DNA from: CAYUYH01 sp964449175
GTDB taxonomy: Bacteria; Planctomycetota; Phycisphaerae; SM23-33
Assembly: GCA_964449175.1 (NCBI GenBank)
Contig: CAYUYH010000140.1
Span: 1 to 7,375 of the forward strand
Direction of reading: 5' to 3'
Length of the DNA: 7,375 bases
Both the position numbers and the translations under genes were made by a program. Every line of letters starts with the position of its first letter. Within the stretch, counting starts at the first letter, position 1. The notes beneath the pieces are model-generated. The model worked only from the letters and a program-made list of their open reading frames with translations, ran no database searches and had not been told where the DNA came from. Below, piece after piece: positions 1 through 6,151 of the stretch.

Positions 1-1299
1 ATCCTGACCGAGTACGCCGGCACCGCGGCCATCGGGCACACGCGATACGCCACCTGCGGCGACGAGGACGTCCGCTACGCCCAGCCCTTCGAGCGCCACC
101 ATGGTCGGCTGTGGAAGTGGTTCAGCTTCGCCTTCAACGGCAACCTCGCCAACTTCGCCGAGCTGCGCGACCGCCTGGCCGGCAAGCGAGACTACCACTT
201 CTCGCTCAACACCGATACCGAGATCGTCATGCACGCCCTGGCCTACCGCCTTCGCGGCGACAAGCCCACCGACCTGCGGGCGGTGATGGCCTCGCTGGCA
301 CGCGACTTCGACGGGGCGTTCAACATGGTCTTCCTGGACGCGTCGGGCAGGATGTTCGTCGCGCGCGACCCGCTGGGCTTCCGCCCGATGGCCTGGGCGG
401 TCCAGGGCAGGCTGTTCGCCGCGGCCAGCGAGTCGGTCGCGCTGTCGAACATGGGCTTCACGAAGATCAAGAGCCTATCGCCCGGCGAGATGGCCGTGGT
501 CGAGAAGGGCCGGCTGCGCTTCCGGCGGTTCGCCCGGCCCAGGCGGCATGCGCACTGCTTCTTCGAGTGGATTTACTTCTCCAACGTCGCCAGCACGATG
601 GACGGCTCGAGCGTGTACCTCACGCGCGCCCGCTCCGGCGAGAGGCTCGCCCGAATGGAAGACCAGAAGATGGACGACAGGTGCGTGGTCGTGCCCGTGC
701 CGGACACGGCCAAGGCCGCCGCCGACGCCTTCGCGTTCCGGCTGGGCATCCCCTCGGTCGAGGGGCTGATACGCAACCGCTACATCGGCAGGACGTTCAT
801 CCAGCCCAGCGCGCGTCGCGGGCGAAGCGCGAAGGGCAAGTACACCCCCCTGCCGGCCATCCTGAAGGGCAAGAGGGTGTTCCTGATCGAGGACTCCATC
901 GTCCGCTCGACGACACTGCGGACGCTCGTCGGGCAGATACGCGACCGCGGCGGGGCGAAGGAAATCCATATCCGCGTCGCTTGCCCGCCGATCGTCGCCC
1001 CGTGCTTCTACGGCATCGACATGTCCACGCTGGGCGAACTGTTCGCGCCGAAGTTCGTCCCTCGCGGCTACGCCGGCCAGCCCGACGCCGCCATGCAGGC
1101 ACGCATGGCCAAGACTCTCAAGGCCGACAGCCTGCGGTATCTGTCCGTCGACGACCTGGGCGACTGCCTGCGAATACCCGGCGGCGACCTCTGCACCGGC
1201 TGCGTAACCGCAAGCTACCCAACGGCCTGGGGCAACAAGCTCATGCGCCGCGCCCGCCGCAACGTCAAGCGCGGTCGAGCCGGCAGGACCTACGAGTGA
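1..1299 (+). CDS. purF: Amidophosphoribosyltransferase (PurF-like), 5'-truncated by the window edge
   Basis: The reading frame is open from base 1 to TGA at 1297-1299, giving 432 visible residues; the true start and the N-terminal catalytic cysteine lie outside. PurF makes 5-phosphoribosylamine from PRPP and glutamine, the first step of purine synthesis, in the cytoplasm. Numbering from the window edge, the class II glutaminase half shows IGHTRYAT (11-18, the conserved Arg), FNGN (45-48, oxyanion hole) and TDTE (71-74). The phosphoribosyltransferase half shows VPVPDTAKAAAD and the PRPP loop EDSIVRSTT (297-305). Cysteines at 186 (HCFFEW), 328 (VACPP) and 398/401 (CTGC) match the four [4Fe-4S] ligands of the Bacillus-type enzyme, so an oxygen-sensitive structural cluster is expected. 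The active-site motifs that are visible are intact. A PurF paralogue follows 82 nt downstream. The family call is firm; whether this copy is the housekeeping enzyme is inferred. Confidence 0.92.
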   Translation: MLTEYAGTAAIGHTRYATCGDEDVRYAQPFERHHGRLWKWFSFAFNGNLANFAELRDRLAGKRDYHFSLNTDTEIVMHALAYRLRGDKPTDLRAVMASLARDFDGAFNMVFLDASGRMFVARDPLGFRPMAWAVQGRLFAAASESVALSNMGFTKIKSLSPGEMAVVEKGRLRFRRFARPRRHAHCFFEWIYFSNVASTMDGSSVYLTRARSGERLARMEDQKMDDRCVVVPVPDTAKAAADAFAFRLGIPSVEGLIRNRYIGRTFIQPSARRGRSAKGKYTPLPAILKGKRVFLIEDSIVRSTTLRTLVGQIRDRGGAKEIHIRVACPPIVAPCFYGIDMSTLGELFAPKFVPRGYAGQPDAAMQARMAKTLKADSLRYLSVDDLGDCLRIPGGDLCTGCVTASYPTAWGNKLMRRARRNVKRGRAGRTYE

Positions 1300-1325
1300 C
1301 GCCGTTCTGGACTCACCCGGCCGCT

Positions 1326-1371
1326 GGAGGTTAGCATGCGGCGGTCGGGCGAAACTGGGCCATCTGAATAG
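1326..1371 (+). promoter_or_regulatory. Candidate leader minicistron (SD plus 11-codon ORF) upstream of the second PurF-like gene
   Basis: GGAGG at 1326-1330 sits 5 nt before an ATG at 1336, which opens an 11-residue frame (MRRSGETGPSE) ending in TAG at 1369-1371. That stop overlaps the AGGAG (1370-1374) serving the next gene, a geometry suited to translational coupling or re-initiation. There is no homology evidence because the peptide is too short. It could be chance in GC-rich, purine-rich leader DNA. The peptide has no run of one amino acid, so classical attenuation is not suggested. Confidence 0.3.
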
Positions 1372-1374
1372 GAG
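1370..1374 (+). promoter_or_regulatory. Shine-Dalgarno for the second PurF-like gene
   Basis: AGGAG lies 7 nt upstream of the ATG at 1382 and fixes that start. The resulting N terminus, MGGFFGV, aligns with the position where canonical PurF has Met-Cys-Gly. The missing catalytic cysteine is therefore not an artefact of a wrong start. Confidence 0.75.
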
Positions 1375-1381
1375 ATCTGCA

Positions 1382-2893
1382 ATGGGCGGTTTCTTCGGTG
1401 TGGCGTCAAGGGATGACTGCGTGGAGGACCTGTTCTACGGCACGGACTATCACTCGCACTTCGGCACGCGGCGTGGCGGCTTGGCCGTGCTGAACGACCG
1501 CGGGCTGGGCAGGGTCATACACAACATCACCAACGCCCAGTTCCGCTCGAAGTTCGCCGACGACTTGCCCAAGCTCCACGGCCACGTCGGCATCGGCGTG
1601 ATAAGCGACAATGAGGACCAGCCCATCATCGTCGGCTCGCACCTAGGCACGTACGCGATCGTCACCGTCGGCGTGATCAAGAATGCCGCCGAACTGGCGC
1701 GACAGGCGTTCAGCAAGCGGACGACGCACTTCGCGGAGATGGCCGGAGGGCAGATCAACCCCACCGAGCTTGTGGCCACGCTCATCAACCAGGGCGGCAC
1801 GTTCGCCGAGGGCATCCGCATCGCCCAGCAGGCTATCGAGGGCTCCTGCTCCATGCTGCTGCTGACGAAGCACGGCATATACGCCGCCCGCGATCCGCTA
1901 GGCCGAACGCCCGTGATCATCGCCATGAAGGAGGGCGCGTGGGCGGTGACCATGGAGACCTGCGCCCTGCCGAACCTGGGCTACGAGACGATCCGCAACG
2001 TCGGCCCCGGCGAGGTGGTGCTGCTGACCGCCGACGGCGTGGAGCAGAAAGTCCCCGCGGGCAACGAGATGCAGATCTGCGCGTTCCTGTGGGTCTACTA
2101 CGGTTTCCCGGCCTCCAGCTACGAGAACATCAACGTCGAGGCCGTCCGCAACCGCTGCGGGGCCGCCCTGGCCCGGCGAGACGACGTGAAGGTGGACATG
2201 ATCGCGGGCATCCCCGACTCCGGCACGGCCCACGCCATCGGCTACGCCGACCAGGCGGGAATCCCCTTCCGTAGGCCGTTCGTGAAGTACACGCCGACCT
2301 GGCCGAGAAGCTTCATGCCGCAGGACCAGCGAATCCGCGACTTGGTGGCCAGGATGAAGCTCATCCCCATCCGCGAGATCATCGACGGCAAGCGCCTGCT
2401 GTTCTGCGAGGACTCCATCGTCCGCGGCCCGCAACTGAAGGACACCATCCAACGGCTGTTCGACTGCGGCGCGACGGAGGTGCACATGCGACCCGCCTGC
2501 CCGCCGCTGGTCTACGGCTGCAAGTTCCTCAACTTCTCTCAGTCGCGCAGCGAGCTGGACCTGGCCGCCAGGACGGCGATCAACCAGTTGGAGGGCCGAG
2601 ACGACGCCGACCTGCCCGCCTACGCCGATCCAAACTCCGAGAAGCACGCCGCGATGGTCGAGGCCATTCGCGAGCGACTGAACCTTACCTCGCTGCGATA
2701 CCAGAGACTGGACGACCTGGTGGCCGCCATCGGCCTGCCGAAGCACAAGCTGTGCACCTATTGCTGGGACGGCTGCGAAAGCGGCGCCGGCGGCGATATG
2801 GGAGTGTTCCATGGCGAAGCAGAAGATCGCACTCACAGCGCACTACGACAAGGTGGTCGAGATAATGACCACACAGGGGCTGCTGCTGGGTAG
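1382..2893 (+). CDS. PurF-fold paralogue with a degenerate glutaminase site (amidophosphoribosyltransferase-like)
   Basis: This 503-residue protein has the class II glutaminase plus phosphoribosyltransferase layout of PurF. The nucleophile cysteine is absent (MGGFFGV). The GHxR arginine is Gly70 (GHVGIGV, 68-73 region), the NGN oxyanion hole has become TVGV (95-98), and TDTE has become NPTE (126-129), so glutamine hydrolysis looks impossible. The other half is better kept: GIPDSGTAHAIGYA (276-289), PRPP loop EDSIVRGPQ (343-351, PQ replacing the usual TT), and putative [4Fe-4S] cysteines 233, 373, 458 and 461. I recall similar MGGFFG proteins in Bacteroidetes and Firmicutes, usually annotated as amidophosphoribosyltransferase. 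It might use free ammonia, accept amide nitrogen from a partner, or do something else. About 27 C-terminal residues lie in DNA shared with the next gene and look non-conserved. Family is firm; activity is unknown. Confidence 0.85.
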   Translation: MGGFFGVASRDDCVEDLFYGTDYHSHFGTRRGGLAVLNDRGLGRVIHNITNAQFRSKFADDLPKLHGHVGIGVISDNEDQPIIVGSHLGTYAIVTVGVIKNAAELARQAFSKRTTHFAEMAGGQINPTELVATLINQGGTFAEGIRIAQQAIEGSCSMLLLTKHGIYAARDPLGRTPVIIAMKEGAWAVTMETCALPNLGYETIRNVGPGEVVLLTADGVEQKVPAGNEMQICAFLWVYYGFPASSYENINVEAVRNRCGAALARRDDVKVDMIAGIPDSGTAHAIGYADQAGIPFRRPFVKYTPTWPRSFMPQDQRIRDLVARMKLIPIREIIDGKRLLFCEDSIVRGPQLKDTIQRLFDCGATEVHMRPACPPLVYGCKFLNFSQSRSELDLAARTAINQLEGRDDADLPAYADPNSEKHAAMVEAIRERLNLTSLRYQRLDDLVAAIGLPKHKLCTYCWDGCESGAGGDMGVFHGEAEDRTHSALRQGGRDNDHTGAAAG

Positions 2894-3344
2894 CTACGAC
2901 CCCGCCGGCAAGCCCAACGTCATGACCATCGGCTGGGGCGCCATGGGCAGGGTCTGGGGCGTGCCGATATGGATGGTGCTGGTCCGGCCCAGCCGCTACA
3001 CCTACCAGTGCATCGAGCACAGCGCGTGCTTCTCGGTCAACGTGCCGACGACGGACATGCACACGGTCTGCGCGATGTGCGGATCGAGCAGCGGGCGGGA
3101 AGAGGACAAGTTCGCCCTGTGCAATCTGACGGCCGAGAAGGGCGCCAGCGTGCTCGCGCCGGTCATCGCCCAGTGCCCCATCGTCTACGAGTGCCAGGTG
3201 GTGCACAGTAACGACGTGCTGCCGGAAAAGCTCGCCGGCGAGATCATATCCGGGGCGTACATGGACGGCGACTACCACCGCGTATACTTCGGCAAGGTCC
3301 TCGCGGCGATGGCCGACGCGGACGCCGCCGAGCGGCTGGGTTAG
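2811..3344 (+). CDS. Flavin reductase-like FMN-binding protein (DIM6/NTAB family)
   Basis: This 177-residue cytoplasmic protein has the flavin reductase-like split-barrel fold. The strand GKPNVMTIGWG (33-43), the segment IWMVLVRPSRYTY (53-65), HSACFSVNVP (70-79), CGSSSGREEDKF (90-101) and the closing GDYHRVYFGKVL (153-164) all match a common anaerobe-type subfamily. Such proteins bind FMN and either reduce free flavin with NAD(P)H or act as electron carriers. The start at 2811 has GGGAG 7 nt upstream and gives the usual lead-in before the barrel; the ATG at 2865 would cut that off. It begins inside the 3' end of the PurF-like gene (83-nt overlap, different frame), so translation is probably coupled. 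Six cysteines are present, but I see no clear metal-site pattern. The physiological partner is unknown. Confidence 0.9.
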   Translation: MAKQKIALTAHYDKVVEIMTTQGLLLGSYDPAGKPNVMTIGWGAMGRVWGVPIWMVLVRPSRYTYQCIEHSACFSVNVPTTDMHTVCAMCGSSSGREEDKFALCNLTAEKGASVLAPVIAQCPIVYECQVVHSNDVLPEKLAGEIISGAYMDGDYHRVYFGKVLAAMADADAAERLG

Positions 3345-3356
3345 CCCGAGGGCGCC

Positions 3357-4238
3357 ATGACGCGAGCGTCGGTCATCATCGCTATTCTCCTGGCCGCCGG
3401 CTCGCAGCCGCTGGTCGAAGACCCCCCCGTCGCCCGCCCGCCGCGGGCAGGCGCCGTCACCGGCTGCATCACGCCGCCCGAACAGATCGCCGGCCTGGCC
3501 GCCGTTTCCCGCGTGACCGGCAAGATGTATCGCCCCGCTGACTTCGACGCGGCCACCGGGCGATTCATCTTCGGCGACCTGCCCGGCGACGCCCGCTACG
3601 ACATCATCATCGAGACGACCGACGGTCGGCGGATCGAGGGGATCGACCTGGACTTCGTCGACGCCCGGCTGCTTCGCCTGGCCGAGCTGCGGCGCGAGGC
3701 CCTCGGCCTGCCCGCCCCGCCGGCGCGCACGTTCACCCGCGCCGACGCCGACGCGATCCTCCACGTCGTCGCGGACTCTCAGGACTTCGCCGACACCCGG
3801 CGGGTGCTCTACGTCTCCGGCGACGGGCCGCGGGCGACCGCGCTCGTTGAACTGATCCGCGCGAGGGAATTCCACGCCAGCGGCCGCGGCGAGCTGATCT
3901 GGCGCGTGGAACTGTGGTACTTCCAGTACGCCGCCGGCGGGTGGCAGAAGGTGGCCAACCAGGAGCGCGTCCTGCGGCGTGAGCGTCTCTCAGCCGACCG
4001 GTGGGCCACGGTCGACGTGACCTATTATCCCGCCCTGAGCTTCTACATCGCCCCAGACGGCAGCAGTGACCCTGTGGAATTCACCATCCCCCCCGCCGTC
4101 GACCCCTCGCGTGGGCGGCCCGCCGGCAGCGAGGTCGAGCTGCGAACCGCCCCGCACGTCCTGGGCATCGAGGGCCAATCCACATCCGCCCCCTGCGATG
4201 GCGACAGCGCGGGGGCCAAGGAGGCAGAAGATGACTGA
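3357..4238 (+). CDS. Exported protein with a carboxypeptidase-regulatory-like segment, function unknown
   Basis: I do not recognise a named family for the whole 293-residue protein. A short hydrophobic stretch (residues 6-15, VIIAILLAAG) suggests a weak signal peptide or anchor. Residues 32-100 read like a beta-sandwich regulatory domain: a GCITPP start, a tG-F-F-dLPGdarYdI core and then EGIDLDF. Residues 125-235 include a WRVELWYFQYAAGGWQKV segment with alternating aromatics typical of beta strands. The last 40 residues are low complexity and acidic. The start is 12 nt after the flavin reductase stop, with only a weak GAGGG nearby, so it may be read by coupling. The stop overlaps the next start by 8 nt, which ties it to that second exported protein. 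The coding call rests on consistent third-position GC and the overlap arrangement. Confidence 0.75.
   Translation: MTRASVIIAILLAAGSQPLVEDPPVARPPRAGAVTGCITPPEQIAGLAAVSRVTGKMYRPADFDAATGRFIFGDLPGDARYDIIIETTDGRRIEGIDLDFVDARLLRLAELRREALGLPAPPARTFTRADADAILHVVADSQDFADTRRVLYVSGDGPRATALVELIRAREFHASGRGELIWRVELWYFQYAAGGWQKVANQERVLRRERLSADRWATVDVTYYPALSFYIAPDGSSDPVEFTIPPAVDPSRGRPAGSEVELRTAPHVLGIEGQSTSAPCDGDSAGAKEAEDD
4218..4224 (+). promoter_or_regulatory. Strong Shine-Dalgarno fixing the start at 4231
   Basis: AAGGAGG lies 6 nt before the ATG at 4231, inside the end of the preceding gene. The same frame stays open upstream to 4066, but this site and the signal peptide that begins at 4231 select the shorter form. 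Confidence 0.85.
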
Positions 4239-5325
4239 CTTCCGCATACGACCGTTGGCGGCCGCGGCTGCCGTGGTGGCGCTTGCCCTGGCCGGGTGGG
4301 CGCGGGCTGAGTCTGTGACGTACTACCAGGTCACCTACACCGACGGGTCCGTGCGCGACCTCGCCGCCGTCCCGGATACCAACGCCGGGATAGGCCGCGT
4401 GCTCCGCATCACGCGAAGCGATGAGGGATCCAATGGCCGGCAGATTTCCTCGACCGCCGGCCGCGGCGTGACCGTAATCGCCGAGGGGCGCACCGACAGC
4501 CAGAAGCTTCGATGGGACGGGAAGGCGTGGGTCGCCCCCGAGCCTGAACCCGCCAAGGCCGACAACGCGATACAAGCTGAGTTCGCCCGCCTCCACGAGG
4601 CCATCGAGTCCGAACTGGCCGCCCTCCAGGCCGCAGCCGAGACCGTCGCCAAGCGAACCGCCGCCGCGCGGCAGGCTTCCGGCGCCGACCTCGCCGCCGC
4701 GCGGCAGGCCGTCATCGACGCCCAGGCCGAGCAGATCGAGCGGCTGTCGCGGATCGTCCGCCTCCAGCAAGCACTGCTCGATTCCCTGACAGGCCCCGCG
4801 GCGCTGAATCGCACGACCGGCACGGTGCGCGTGCTGACGATCGGCCCGGCCGCCGAGTGGGACTACGGCGTCGCCCGGCCAAGCGGCCGGGGCAGTACCA
4901 TGTCGGATCGCGTGCGGGTCTGGCCCCTGCCGCCAGGGGTCGGCCCGCGTGTGATCACCGTGAGCATGGCCCACTGCGCCGCAGGCCCGCGCGGCGCGTT
5001 CCACTACGTCGCCTACGCCGACACCGACGGCGACGGCACGCCGGACGAGCTGATCGCCAACTCGCCGCCGGCGAGCGCCGACCGGGCACGGGCGTGGACA
5101 AGCTGGGACTTCACCACCGACGCCCGCAACGTCTTCGTCGGACAGGCCTGGGCGGACGACAACGTGGTCATATCCACGACCCCTGCCACCCCGGACAACT
5201 GGCGCGGCCTGGGCACGGACGTGTACGTCTCGGGCATCTTCGGCGGCGTGCCGTGCCGCCGGCTCGTCGGCTGGCCTGTCGTCGGCGACATCCGTGTCCG
5301 CGTCGCGCCGCAAAACCCGCCCTAA
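4231..5325 (+). CDS. Secreted coiled-coil protein with a DxDGDGxPD calcium-type loop, function unknown
   Basis: This 364-residue protein matches no family that I recognise. It has a clear signal peptide: a charged start, a hydrophobic core at residues 9-22 and an ARA cleavage site near residue 26. Residues 27-100 form a small globular region (TYYQVTYTDGS onward). Residues 110-186 are Ala/Glu/Gln-rich and heptad- or hendecad-like, predicting a coiled coil, with AAARQA repeated at 144-149 and 155-160. Residues 195-360 form a beta-rich domain containing DTDGDGTPDE (264-273), like thrombospondin type 3 calcium loops, and two cysteines (249, 342) that could pair outside the cytoplasm. The ATG overlaps the upstream stop in ATGACTGA, so the two exported proteins are probably made together and may interact. 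The 3' end meets the opposite-strand gene. Confidence 0.78.
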   Translation: MTDFRIRPLAAAAAVVALALAGWARAESVTYYQVTYTDGSVRDLAAVPDTNAGIGRVLRITRSDEGSNGRQISSTAGRGVTVIAEGRTDSQKLRWDGKAWVAPEPEPAKADNAIQAEFARLHEAIESELAALQAAAETVAKRTAAARQASGADLAAARQAVIDAQAEQIERLSRIVRLQQALLDSLTGPAALNRTTGTVRVLTIGPAAEWDYGVARPSGRGSTMSDRVRVWPLPPGVGPRVITVSMAHCAAGPRGAFHYVAYADTDGDGTPDELIANSPPASADRARAWTSWDFTTDARNVFVGQAWADDNVVISTTPATPDNWRGLGTDVYVSGIFGGVPCRRLVGWPVVGDIRVRVAPQNPP

Positions 5326-5666
5326 TCCTCCTGCCTCGGCTGCTCAATCGTATACAGCCACCAGCGGCGGTGCGGATTTCGGGATCGCGATTGCCGGTCG
5401 AAGTACACCGTCAGCACCTCGCCGGTCCCGGCCATGAACCGATACCAGTGCCGCCGCAGGTACATCTCCCCGCCTGCTTTCCCGCCCTCCGGCGAGCTGC
5501 TCTTCCAGGTCTTGAGCACCTCGGCGACCGTGTATCGCCTGCCCCGCCAGGTGAAGCTGCTCGGCAGGCCCGGCTCGCCGCGTGCCATCGCCGCCGTGTC
5601 GCCCGTTCGCGGCTCGGGGGCAAGCGGCTCGCAGATGAACTCATCGTTGTGTCGCGGCGGTTCCAT
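5322..5666 (-). CDS. Small DUF6504-like protein
   Basis: This is a 114-residue soluble protein. The core SFTWRGRRYTVAEVLKTW (37-54), then EMYLRRHWYRFMAGTGEVLTVYFD (68-90) and RWWLYTIEQ (101-109), resembles what I recall of DUF6504. That is a small family with the pattern F-W-R-G-R-R-Y-x-V, R-x-Y-Y-R and W-x-L-Y, and no known function. The frame is open back to 5777, but the ATG at 5666 is preferred because a promoter lies at 5685-5714, inside the longer version. A weak AGGC is found 7 nt upstream. The stop (TAG, 5324-5322) interlocks with the TAA of the convergent gene. No signal peptide or membrane segment is seen. The basic, aromatic surface could suit nucleic acid binding, but that is a guess. 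Gene reality is likely; the family name is moderately sure. Confidence 0.75.
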   Translation of the reverse strand: MEPPRHNDEFICEPLAPEPRTGDTAAMARGEPGLPSSFTWRGRRYTVAEVLKTWKSSSPEGGKAGGEMYLRRHWYRFMAGTGEVLTVYFDRQSRSRNPHRRWWLYTIEQPRQED

Positions 5667-5684
5667 AATCCTGCCTACGGGGGT

Positions 5685-5714
5685 ACTATAGTCTCGATAC
5701 ATCCGGTCAGACAA
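5685..5714 (-). promoter_or_regulatory. Sigma70-type promoter for the DUF6504-like gene
   Basis: On the - strand, TTGTCT (5714-5709) and TATAGT (5690-5685) are separated by 18 nt, matching the -35 and -10 consensus at 4 of 6 and 5 of 6 positions. Transcription would start near 5678, leaving a leader of about 12 nt before the ATG at 5666. The TATA-like site stands out in very GC-rich DNA. ACTATAGT (5685-5692) is a perfect palindrome, so the same -10 could also be read rightward. Confidence 0.5.
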
Positions 5715-5775
5715 GGCGGCCGATCGCGGGCCGCCATGCAGTCGCCTGATTCCCCGAAATCCAGGAGACGAAACC

Positions 5776-6117
5776 ATGAACGATCAGCAAAGTGACAGTT
5801 CCAGCCCCAACGTCCCACTGCCCGTCGGCGGGCTGGGCATTCGGCAGATGATGGCCCTGAGCTTTCGTGGGCGGCGGCGATGGATGAGTGTCCTCGCGTG
5901 GGTCTACTCATTGGGGTGGTTTGCCGTGGCGGTGGTAGCCGCAGTGATGTTCTTCCGCGCCGACACCGTCCGCGCGATGATCGCCTGGGCGGCGGTCTTC
6001 GTGACCACCATGATGTTCGTCGCGGTCATCAAGTTGTGGTATTGGGTGATCATGCAGACGGCTGTCACACAGGACGCGCTCGCCCGGCTGGAGGCATCTT
6101 CCAGACAGGGCCAGTAG
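5776..6117 (+). CDS. DUF6768-like small inner-membrane protein
   Basis: This 113-residue protein has a disordered polar N terminus, a basic segment RGRRRW (31-36), then two hydrophobic helices (about 39-60 and 67-93) joined by a short FFRADTVRAM loop, and a short amphipathic C-terminal helix (95-108). This layout and the conserved run through the loop and KLWYW (86-90) match what I recall of DUF6768, small planctomycete proteins of unknown role often coded next to sigma factor genes. By the positive-inside rule, both termini face the cytoplasm. AGGAG at 5763-5767, 8 nt before the ATG, supports the start. No sigma factor gene is adjacent here. The gene lies 109 nt from the divergent DUF6504-like gene and 34 nt before the next gene. 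Confidence 0.82.
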   Translation: MNDQQSDSSSPNVPLPVGGLGIRQMMALSFRGRRRWMSVLAWVYSLGWFAVAVVAAVMFFRADTVRAMIAWAAVFVTTMMFVAVIKLWYWVIMQTAVTQDALARLEASSRQGQ

Positions 6118-6135
6118 GCCGCGAGGCAGCGTCGC

Positions 6136-6141
6136 AGGAGG
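6136..6141 (+). promoter_or_regulatory. Shine-Dalgarno fixing a GTG start
   Basis: AGGAGG lies 10 nt upstream of GTG at 6152. The first in-frame ATG codons (6224 and 6230) have no comparable site and would remove part of the conserved FINSLGMEM opening of the domain. Confidence 0.7.
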
Positions 6142-6151
6142 TTCAGTCTTC

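Noticed and set aside
111..1334. 407-residue + frame over the first purF
   Set aside because: It is an Arg/Pro-rich alternative frame. The frame from base 1 carries all PurF motifs.
1305..1337. Promoter with TTCTGG and TAGCAT ahead of the second PurF-like gene
   Set aside because: The spacer is 21 nt and both boxes are poor matches, so co-transcription from upstream is simpler.
1300..1381. GC-rich inverted sequence (CCGGCCGC with GCGGCGGTCGG) as a terminator after the first purF
   Set aside because: Pairing is imperfect and there is no T-tract, so it is equally explained by base composition.
2685..3875. Long - strand frame across the flavin reductase and the exported gene
   Set aside because: It spans two supported + genes and their junction, and shows no domain signals.
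4081..5313. Long - strand frame opposite the secreted coiled-coil gene
   Set aside because: It is a low-complexity shadow in GC-rich DNA. The + frame has a signal peptide and a strong SD.
5667..5777. N-terminal extension of the DUF6504-like protein up to the ATG at 5777
   Set aside because: The extension contains a good promoter and reads as non-conserved sequence, and the ATG at 5666 fits the family start better.
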